Below, one piece after another: positions 5,338 to 9,301 of a DNA stretch of 9,301 bases; the first letter of the stretch is position 1; every line of letters begins with the position of its first letter. Below the pieces are notes generated by a model, which saw only the letters and a program-made list of their open reading frames with translations, ran no database searches and was not told the origin of the DNA. The position numbers and the translations under genes were made by a program. This DNA is from an uncultured Eubacteriales bacterium (GTDB lineage Bacteria; Bacillota; Clostridia; Monoglobales; Firm-18). The DNA lies in assembly GCA_905210885.1 (NCBI GenBank), contig CAJLYO010000057.1, forward strand, positions 1 through 9,301. The letters run 5' to 3'.

Positions 5338-5559
5338 TTAGCGGCGTGCAGGCGGATATGGCTTTTGCTCGTCGGTTAAATCCATTAAAAAATCTATGCT
5401 TGTGTTGTAGAATTTCGCGAGAATCAGCAAATTTTCACCGGTGGGAAGCGATTCGCCGCTTTCATATTTTGACAGCGTGCTTTGGCTTATGCCCGTTTCC
5501 ATCTGCACCTTTAGCTGTGTGTAATCTTTTGTTACTCTTATTAATTTCAAATTTTTCAT
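5338..5559 (-). CDS. Small XRE/Cro-CI-type helix-turn-helix regulator
   Basis: This 73-residue protein is almost only a helix-turn-helix domain. The XRE pattern is clear: YTQLKVQMETGISQSTLSKYESG (about residues 13-35) gives helices 2 and 3, followed by LPTGENLLILAKFYNTSIDFLMDLTDE, the usual fourth and fifth helices. The Q-x-x-L/S-x-Y-E-S-G signature is intact, so DNA binding is expected. The basic proline-containing tail (KPYPPARR) is short. It reads ATG from 5559, with a modest GGGCGGTGG upstream as ribosome binding site. It is divergent from the SLOG gene, and a 8-bp inverted repeat sits between them, so self-regulation and control of the neighbour are plausible but not shown. Its own promoter is not obvious. 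Confidence 0.85.
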   Translation of the reverse strand: MKNLKLIRVTKDYTQLKVQMETGISQSTLSKYESGESLPTGENLLILAKFYNTSIDFLMDLTDEQKPYPPARR

Positions 5560-5585
5560 TATTTACCACCGCCCTTTTATTCAAT

Positions 5586-5619
5586 TATTACATATTTTAT
5601 GCTTGACATTCATGTAATA
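5586..5619. promoter_or_regulatory. Putative operator: 8-bp inverted repeat bracketing the -35 box
   Basis: TATTACAT (5586-5593) and ATGTAATA (5612-5619) are exact inverted repeats with an 18-base spacer. TTGACA of the promoter (5603-5608) falls between them. This is a reasonable site for the adjacent XRE-type repressor. AT-richness lowers the significance. Confidence 0.4.
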
Positions 5620-5631
5620 TTAGAATATAAT
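5603..5631 (+). promoter_or_regulatory. Perfect consensus sigma-A promoter (TTGACA, 17 bases, TATAAT)
   Basis: TTGACA (5603-5608) and TATAAT (5626-5631) match the consensus at all 12 positions, with the optimal 17-base spacing. Transcription would start near 5638, run through the hairpin-rich segment and on into the SLOG gene. Perfect consensus promoters are rare in chromosomes and usually imply tight repression or a highly expressed small RNA. Confidence 0.8.
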
Positions 5632-5652
5632 ATTTCCATAACGAATATTGCA

Positions 5653-5757
5653 CGGCGTAGATGTGTCAGTGCGATGTCACGTCCCATAACCGCCATTACG
5701 GCTATGGGACGATACGTTGTACAACCATATACACCGACGCAACGCCGCCCCGGGCGG
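5653..5757 (+). ncRNA. Possible structured small RNA or 5' leader upstream of the SLOG gene
   Basis: The segment begins about 15 bases after the predicted start of the perfect promoter. CGGCGT (5653-5658) pairs with ACGCCG (5742-5747), enclosing a hairpin whose 9-bp stem is 5680-5688 with 5703-5711 (CGTCCCATA/TATGGGACG), extended by CCG/CGG. GTTGTACAAC (5716-5725) is a perfect palindrome. CCGCC/GGCGG (5745-5757) forms an alternative 5-bp hairpin that competes with the outer stem. There is no U-tract, so the 3' end is undefined. It could be a leader with alternative folds or a separate small RNA. I do not recognise a known family. Confidence 0.4.
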
Positions 5758-5759
5758 TA

Positions 5760-5788
5760 TTGCAATCTGTAAAAATTTGTGATATACT
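5760..5788 (+). promoter_or_regulatory. Second sigma-A-type promoter for the SLOG gene
   Basis: TTGCAA (5760-5765) and TATACT (5783-5788) are 17 bases apart. The start would be near 5795, about 50 bases before the SLOG ATG, outside the structured segment. Confidence 0.65.
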
Positions 5789-5846
5789 GTATATGAAATG
5801 CAAAAAATATGAAATTCAGCTTATAAAAAGGAAAGACGGTTGATAT

Positions 5847-6317
5847 ATGGATAAACAAAAAACATGCTGTTTTACCGGGCACAGGCAAATTGCTGCCGGG
5901 GATTATGACAGACTGTACGGCGAGGTCAAAAAACTGATAAAAAAATTAAATTCTGAAAATGATGTAACCGTTTTTATTGCCGGCGGCGCTCTTGGCTTTG
6001 ATACCCTTGCGGCGAAAGCGGTGCTTGAGCTAAAAGACGTTTTGGGTATTTCTCTTATTCTGTATTTGCCGTGTGAAAGCCAGGCACGCAACTGGACGAA
6101 AAGCGCAAAAGAGGAATATTCGGATATACTGCGCCGCTGTGACGGCTTTCGGTATATATCATTGGGGTACACAAGGGATTGTATGCTGAAACGCAACAGG
6201 GCAATGGTCGACAGCAGTGCCTTTTGCATTGCATATAAAAAAAGAAATTACGGCGGTACGGCGTTCACGGTTAATTATGCCGAGTCCGCCGGTGTTACCG
6301 TTATTTCTTTGGAGTAG
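5847..6317 (+). CDS. SLOG-family (DUF1273/YpsA-like) protein
   Basis: This 156-residue Rossmann-like protein belongs to the SMF/DprA-LOG superfamily, whose members bind nucleotides or nucleotide-derived ligands. Diagnostic features are the N-terminal CCFTGHR (7-13), the AGGALGFDTLAA loop (45-56), the NRAMVDSSAFCIAYK strand-loop (117-131) and GGTAFTVNYAESAGV (136-150), all typical of DUF1273. The length is normal for compact clostridial members. B. subtilis YpsA is a more distant relative linked to cell division, but that role cannot be carried over. The ribosome binding site is poor: an AAGG lies about 15 bases before the ATG. Two promoters lie upstream and a divergent XRE regulator may control it. 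It converges on yunB, with 60 bases between the stops and no clear terminator. Confidence 0.85.
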   Translation: MDKQKTCCFTGHRQIAAGDYDRLYGEVKKLIKKLNSENDVTVFIAGGALGFDTLAAKAVLELKDVLGISLILYLPCESQARNWTKSAKEEYSDILRRCDGFRYISLGYTRDCMLKRNRAMVDSSAFCIAYKKRNYGGTAFTVNYAESAGVTVISLE

Positions 6318-6377
6318 CTGCAATATACGAACAGCTTGGTATAACGAACGCTGTGCACGTGACGCAAACCGCAGTGT

Positions 6378-7028
6378 CTACCTAAGGGGAGAATTCCCGG
6401 CGAAAATATCCGGGACATTGCCCACAATGACCGTTTCCGTTACGGGGACGGCTGTTTCAAGGCTAACCGAGGTTATCCCGTAGGGCAGAATAACGTTTAC
6501 CGTTGTTTTCACGCGCATGCTTACCGAGTGAACCGTTTGGTTTATGCCGCCGGATTTAAAGCTGCTTTCAATGTCCGCCTCGGTAAAACCGGTGCTTGCA
6601 AGGGTGACCGGGATTTTCGGCCCCGTTCCGGAAAACATAATATGATTTAAAACCGCCCCGAGGGGAATTTGCAGTTTTTTTGAGTTTTGTATGTTTTCGG
6701 CGACACGCCGCGCCGTTTCCGCTCTGATTTTATTTACACCCGGGGTGTTTATTTCTATTGAGTTGATTTTCCCGTCCGCGCCGCGGCACAGCCGGTAAAA
6801 ATCACTGTACGATGCCGTTTTTGTCACGTCATTTACAGAGGAGTATATAATTTTTGCCGCCTCTGCCTTTGCCGCCGATTGGGCATACGTTTTAATAAGG
6901 GGAAGTACTCTTTTTTGCACGCTGTACGCGGTTAAAAGCACAACTGCGGCAAAAACAGCCGTCAGGGCAAGCTGCATTATGCGCCTTATACGTATTGTGT
7001 ATATAAAATAATGCCTGAGCCTGTTCAA
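6378..7028 (-). CDS. yunB: Sporulation protein YunB
   Basis: YunB is a protein of the mother-cell stage of endospore formation (sigma-E regulon in Bacillus); its biochemical role is poorly known. The 216-residue product has a basic N-terminus (MNRLRHYFIYTIRIRR), one transmembrane segment (about 20-38) and then the YunB pattern. That pattern includes AEAAKIIYSSVNDV (about 55-68), IEINTPGVNKIRAET in the middle, an IPLGAVLNHIMFSGTGPKIPV segment, and a C-terminal VILPYGITSVSLETAVPVTE with VIVGNVPDIF. The start is TTG at 7028, preceded by GGGTGATT, a usable ribosome binding site. Met18 is an alternative but would cut into the membrane helix. A CATATAAT about 20 bases upstream resembles a sigma-E -10 box, without a convincing -35. 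The gene lies 18 bases after the broken CBS-domain gene, suggesting a former operon. Confidence 0.85.
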   Translation of the reverse strand: MNRLRHYFIYTIRIRRIMQLALTAVFAAVVLLTAYSVQKRVLPLIKTYAQSAAKAEAAKIIYSSVNDVTKTASYSDFYRLCRGADGKINSIEINTPGVNKIRAETARRVAENIQNSKKLQIPLGAVLNHIMFSGTGPKIPVTLASTGFTEADIESSFKSGGINQTVHSVSMRVKTTVNVILPYGITSVSLETAVPVTETVIVGNVPDIFAGNSPLR

Positions 7029-7046
7029 AAATAATCACCCGATATA

Positions 7047-7277
7047 TTATATGATTTGGGCAGACGTTATGTTACATGCAAGCTGCCTTGCCTTTATGCG
7101 CGAGCCGTGTTCCATAAGGGCGCAAATCAGGGCGGTTTCGGTGACCGTGCCGATAATGTTCATGTCCTCGTCCACAATATTTATTATGTAGTATTTATTA
7201 TAGCTTAATTTTTTCAAAACGTTCATTGCCGTTAGTCCTATTGATTTGCACCAAACACATTGTTGTAATTCCTGCAA
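7047..7277 (-). pseudogene. CBS-domain gene remnant, 5' end lost at the mobile-element junction
   Basis: The C-terminal part reads as half of a CBS pair: AMNVLKKLSYNKYYIINIVD followed by EDMNIIGTVTETAL and a closing ALMEHGSRIKARQLA. This matches the alpha helix, strand and GxVTE turn of CBS domains, which bind adenine nucleotides. The open frame can only begin at TTG 7277, with no good ribosome binding site, and its first residues (QELQQCVWCKSI) do not resemble CBS. That stretch is also coding for the DUF3789-like protein in another frame, which looks like the genuine reading. I infer that a mobile element inserted near 7235-7255 and replaced the 5' half. An ATG at about 7239 might give a short residual protein. 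It sits directly upstream of yunB. Confidence 0.6.
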
Positions 7278-7323
7278 ATCCTCCGAATAAGAATGAGAGT
7301 ATTGAAATAATTATAGTTTTCAT
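7198..7323 (-). CDS. DUF3789-like 41-residue membrane protein
   Basis: This small protein begins MKTIIISILSFLFGGFAG, continues ITTMCLVQINR and ends with a short polar tail. It has one N-terminal transmembrane helix (about 3-26) with a glycine-rich FGGFAG segment, then MCLVQINR. That is the pattern of DUF3789 proteins, common tiny proteins of conjugative elements in gut Clostridia, of unknown function. A clear AAAGGA (7332-7337) lies 8 bases before the ATG at 7323. It is the last gene of the element's - strand operon. Its final codons overlap the CBS-domain remnant in another frame, so the C-terminal tail may be partly encoded by the chromosome. Confidence 0.7.
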   Translation of the reverse strand: MKTIIISILSFLFGGFAGITTMCLVQINRTNGNERFEKIKL

Positions 7324-7355
7324 TTTGTTATTCCTTTCTGTGTGTAATTGGGGTA

Positions 7356-7444
7356 TTAGGGGAGAGCCCCTAACAAGCGTGTTTTTGCTCTTTAGGAGTA
7401 AAAACGCACTGCTTGCTAAGACAAGTCAGCATAGCATTATGCTG
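7356..7444. repeat. Three consecutive hairpins between the DUF3846-like and DUF3789-like genes
   Basis: Hairpin 1: TTAGGGG/CCCCTAA, 7356-7373, 7 bp with a 4-base loop. Hairpin 2: 7374-7415, about 16 bp with outer CAAGC/GCTTG, GTG/CAC, TTTTT/AAAAA and CTC/GAG, a 2-base bulge and a one-base mismatch. Hairpin 3: CAGCATA/TATGCTG, 7427-7444, 7 bp with the loop GCAT. Hairpins 1 and 2 abut exactly. None is followed by a T-tract on either strand, so they are not ordinary terminators. Confidence 0.7.
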
Positions 7445-7446
7445 CT

Positions 7447-7782
7447 TCATTTACTGAATAAATCCATATATTTATCAATCAAATCATCATCTAACGAATG
7501 ATATTCGCTATCAAATTCACTTGCACCTACAAGGATAAAACTGCCGTATATGAGTTCTGTTTTACCTGTTTCAGTATCAGTTACGGTGTAACTTGCAGAA
7601 AGAGAAAGTCTTTTACCGTCGGTGTTACAAAGCAAGGCGACATCATCTTCAAACGGCATATATTCGTCTACATCACCGCAGATAATTTCACTAATCGCTT
7701 GGTAATTGTTTTCGATTGTAATCATCTTCGGTTTGCTAAACGGTTCAACGAGCAATACCTTTATCAAGTTTTCTTCGCTCAC
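7447..7782 (-). CDS. DUF3846-like protein of a conjugative element
   Basis: This 111-residue protein matches the DUF3846 pattern: IKVLLVEPFSKPKMITIEN at the N-terminus (about 7-25), a helix (YQAISEIICGDV), then YMPFEDDVALLCNTDGKRLSL (about 41-61) and a final IYGSFILVGA strand (78-87) before an acidic tail. Function is unknown; the family occurs almost only on conjugative and phage-like elements. The start is GTG at 7782, with AAAGGAG 8 bases upstream, a strong site that lies inside the end of the Toprim gene (38-base overlap, different frame), so translation is probably coupled. No membrane segment is seen. Confidence 0.8.
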   Translation of the reverse strand: MSEENLIKVLLVEPFSKPKMITIENNYQAISEIICGDVDEYMPFEDDVALLCNTDGKRLSLSASYTVTDTETGKTELIYGSFILVGASEFDSEYHSLDDDLIDKYMDLFSK

Positions 7783-8749
7783 TTTTTATTCTCCTTTCAG
7801 ATACAACCGGCTTCATACCTTTACTTAAAAGCAAAAAATCGTTAACATCTTTTCCTCTCGGAACAGGGTTGTCAACGATTTCAATATTAGGATATTCAGT
7901 TGGTAAAATGATTTTTAATGTTTTTGTGGCTAATCTTCCGGCATAGTCGCTGTCGAGATGCAAGTATATCTTTTCAATGTATGGATGACTTTTAAGATAC
8001 GTCACAAGTGCTTTAGGTATCTTGCTTTCTTCGATTTTTTCTTTAGGCGTATACACTCCTGCAAGAGAAATCATCGAAACATTTTGCCAATCTTTACCTT
8101 GCATTTTAACAAGAGTGGCATAAGACAAAAGGTCGATTGCAGATTCAAACAAATGAATATTTGAATTATCATTTGTCAATTTAAAGGAATATGACTTATT
8201 GCTTCCCTCACATTCGCCCATAATTCTTTTGTTCTCCGTTGCACGAAACGCTGCATACTTAGGTTTATTTTGTTCATTAAAACCTACAAAGACAGCGTTA
8301 TGATACGGTAAACTTTCAAATATGAGGTTATACTCAAGGCAATAATCTATGATACTTTCATCAATACCTCTGCCGGTCAAGTATTCTTTAACCTTATCAT
8401 CTGTCGGACTTTTTGGTGGCAGTTTCAGGTTATATACTCGCTTCTTATTAGGTGCAATCGCTTTAATCGGCGGTTGCAATTTTTCTTTTTCAACGATAAT
8501 TTTGACTGCGTCGATAAAAGAATATCCCTTAACATCGGTCAAATATTTAACTGCACTTTTGCCGCCTATACCTCTTGAATTCCAACACCAAAGCCCGTTT
8601 GATATTTTTAAGCTGTCGTGTTCCTTAGTACAATAGGTATCTCCTGAAAAGTGAACAAGCTCATCAGGTTCGTAGTTTTGAAGATATGTGAGCAAGTCCA
8701 TTTCCTTTGCTTTTTTTATTACTTCTTTTGGATAATATGGCAAGATCAT
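7745..8749 (-). CDS. DUF3991 and Toprim domain protein (mobile-element primase-like)
   Basis: This 334-residue protein has an N-terminal zinc-binding-like region (residues 1-85), where DTYCTKEHDSLKI and LWCWNSRGIGGKSAVKYL resemble the CHC2 fold of primases. A DUF3991 segment follows (about 117-172, VKEYLTGRGIDESIIDYCLEY then FVGFN and AAFRAT). The C-terminal Toprim domain (about 195-305) has the catalytic glutamate in HLFESAIDLLSY (Glu202) and the metal-binding DSD in LHLDSDYAG (266-268). RGKDVNDFL (298-306) closes it. Such proteins are thought to act as primases or accessory DNA-processing proteins of conjugative elements, but activity is inferred. The ATG overlaps the stop of the upstream gene by four bases (ATGA). 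Confidence 0.85.
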   Translation of the reverse strand: MILPYYPKEVIKKAKEMDLLTYLQNYEPDELVHFSGDTYCTKEHDSLKISNGLWCWNSRGIGGKSAVKYLTDVKGYSFIDAVKIIVEKEKLQPPIKAIAPNKKRVYNLKLPPKSPTDDKVKEYLTGRGIDESIIDYCLEYNLIFESLPYHNAVFVGFNEQNKPKYAAFRATENKRIMGECEGSNKSYSFKLTNDNSNIHLFESAIDLLSYATLVKMQGKDWQNVSMISLAGVYTPKEKIEESKIPKALVTYLKSHPYIEKIYLHLDSDYAGRLATKTLKIILPTEYPNIEIVDNPVPRGKDVNDFLLLSKGMKPVVSERRIKSERRKLDKGIAR

Positions 8750-9048
8750 TGCTCCTCTCTGTATTTTTGCTTTTGCTCTTGTGTCAAATCTAAATCGTGC
8801 CCGGTACCGTTCTTAATACAATCACGAATCATTTGCATATGAGTACAATCAGTAGCAAGCCACTCTTGATAAAGAAATTCAAGCGGTCTTTTCTTTGACA
8901 GCAAGTGTTTCTTTTCTTTGTAGCTTAAATTCAAATCGTCATCTTCAAAGCAATACAAAATGTCTTGCTTATATACGATTTCATAAGCCGATTCAATAGC
9001 TTGATTGGGTTTTACCGACTGCTCGGATTTAATTTTTTCAAGAAACAT
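8746..9048 (-). CDS. DUF3848-like protein of a conjugative element
   Basis: This 100-residue soluble, charged, helical protein matches the DUF3848 style: AYEIVYKQDILYCFEDDDLN (about 21-40), a middle KEKKHLLSKKRPLEFLYQEW, then THMQMIRDCI (about 69-78). Families of this kind sit next to DUF3991/Toprim genes in conjugative elements; function is unknown. The ATG at 9048 lies two bases after the stop of the upstream membrane protein gene. The ribosome binding site is weak (GAAAGAG), so coupling is likely. Confidence 0.7.
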   Translation of the reverse strand: MFLEKIKSEQSVKPNQAIESAYEIVYKQDILYCFEDDDLNLSYKEKKHLLSKKRPLEFLYQEWLATDCTHMQMIRDCIKNGTGHDLDLTQEQKQKYREEQ

Positions 9049-9050
9049 TT

Positions 9051-9301
9051 TCAGCGCTCTTTCTTCTTTTGTTTTTTCTCTGATTCAAGTTTGGCAATCT
9101 TATGCTCTGCCTGTCTATTTGCTTCTTGTAAATTTCCGATAAGAATAATATTGGAAATAACTCCCAACACAATCACGCACAGCTTGTCACGATTAATCGG
9201 CGTATAAAAGATCCAACTGTGATCTGTGGAAAAAAAGAATGCTGAATATAAAACAGCAATAACACCACTTATTATCCCTGCCAAATACCCGGATTGTACT
9301 A
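9051..9301 (-). CDS. Small membrane protein with basic coiled-coil tail (5' end outside window)
   Basis: The frame stays open to the window edge: codons upstream of the TTG at 9284 read VQSGY and join smoothly to LAGIISG, so the true start lies to the right. The visible part has two hydrophobic segments, LAGIISGVIAVLYSAFFF and LCVIVLGVISNIILIGNL. A Gln/Glu/Lys-rich heptad-like helix (NLQEANRQAEHKIAKLES) follows and ends in a polylysine tail. This looks like a two-pass inner-membrane protein with a cytoplasmic coiled coil. I cannot name the family. It is the first visible gene of the element's operon. Confidence 0.6.
   Translation of the reverse strand, partial: VQSGYLAGIISGVIAVLYSAFFFSTDHSWIFYTPINRDKLCVIVLGVISNIILIGNLQEANRQAEHKIAKLESEKKQKKKER

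Larger units (their letters stand above)
5560..5846. other. 287-base divergent intergenic region with two + strand promoters and a structured stretch
   Basis: This region separates the XRE gene from the SLOG gene. It contains a perfect consensus promoter (5603-5631), an 8-bp inverted repeat around its -35, a hairpin-rich GC-rich segment (about 5653-5757) and a second promoter (5760-5788) closer to the SLOG gene. A 60-codon open frame (5661-5843) has no ribosome binding site and is not called. Confidence 0.8.
7198..9301 (-). mobile_element. End of an integrative conjugative element (continues beyond the window)
   Basis: Four adjacent - strand genes belong to families that occur together in conjugative elements of Clostridia: DUF3848-like, DUF3991/Toprim, DUF3846-like and DUF3789-like, plus a small membrane protein at the edge. 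Overlaps of 4 and 38 bases and a 2-base gap indicate one operon. Base composition is clearly more AT-rich than the ribosomal operon at the left. The chromosomal junction is placed near 7235-7255 from the broken CBS gene. No integrase, relaxase or attachment repeat is visible; the rest lies to the right. Confidence 0.7.

Noticed and set aside
5661..5843. 60-codon open frame before the SLOG gene
   Set aside because: No ribosome binding site, implausible composition, and it spans hairpins and the second promoter.
7498..7845. + strand open frame opposite DUF3846/Toprim genes
   Set aside because: Reverse-strand shadow without start signals; the - strand genes have family matches and ribosome binding sites.

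Overview
The window looks like chromosomal DNA of an anaerobic, endospore-forming Clostridia-type Firmicute (Oscillospirales/Ruminococcaceae would fit). The housekeeping proteins (S2, EF-Ts, L34, RnpA, YidD, YidC, Jag/KhpB) are of Firmicute type, Shine-Dalgarno sites are strong (AAGGAGG), promoters resemble sigma-A sites with 17-bp spacers, and a yunB-like sporulation gene is present. The right-hand 2 kb is visibly more AT-rich and has a different gene style, typical of an integrative conjugative element of gut Clostridia.

Left (1-5312, all + strand): the 3' half of mtaB (tRNA methylthiotransferase) runs in from the left edge. A 501-base intergenic region follows. It holds phased A-tracts, a strong promoter (700-728), a 9-bp dyad and a large nested inverted-repeat structure (802-1084). 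That structure folds on paper as a three-way junction and ends about 40 bases before the rpsB ribosome binding site. Then come rpsB, tsf, rpmH, rnpA, yidD, yidC and khpB/jag, tightly packed and partly overlapping, closed by a strong bidirectional terminator (5280-5312). The genes supply ribosomal proteins, an elongation factor, the RNase P protein, the membrane insertase machinery and an RNA-binding protein. The order is odd: rpsB-tsf is joined directly to the rpmH-rnpA-yidD-yidC-jag block, with no dnaA before rpmH, no pyrH/frr after tsf and no mnmE/mnmG after jag.

Middle (5313-7277): a small XRE-family repressor (- strand) converges on the terminator. Between it and a divergent SLOG/DUF1273-family gene (5847-6317, +) lies about 290 bases with two good promoters, one of them perfect consensus, plus a putative operator and a hairpin-rich stretch between the promoters. 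A yunB-like sporulation gene (- strand) converges on the SLOG gene. Just upstream of yunB is the remnant of a CBS-domain gene whose 5' end is missing.

Right (about 7200-9301, - strand): the terminal genes of a mobile element. In transcription order they are a membrane protein cut by the window edge, a DUF3848-like protein, a DUF3991/Toprim primase-like protein, a DUF3846-like protein, three consecutive hairpins, and a tiny 41-residue DUF3789-like membrane protein (7198-7323). The last gene overlaps the broken CBS-domain gene in another frame, which places the element-chromosome junction there.

The most noteworthy items are the rpsB leader structure, with a possible mutually exclusive pairing that could hide the ribosome binding site, the twin-promoter structured region before the SLOG gene, the hairpin trio and junction at the end of the element, and the unusual gene order.
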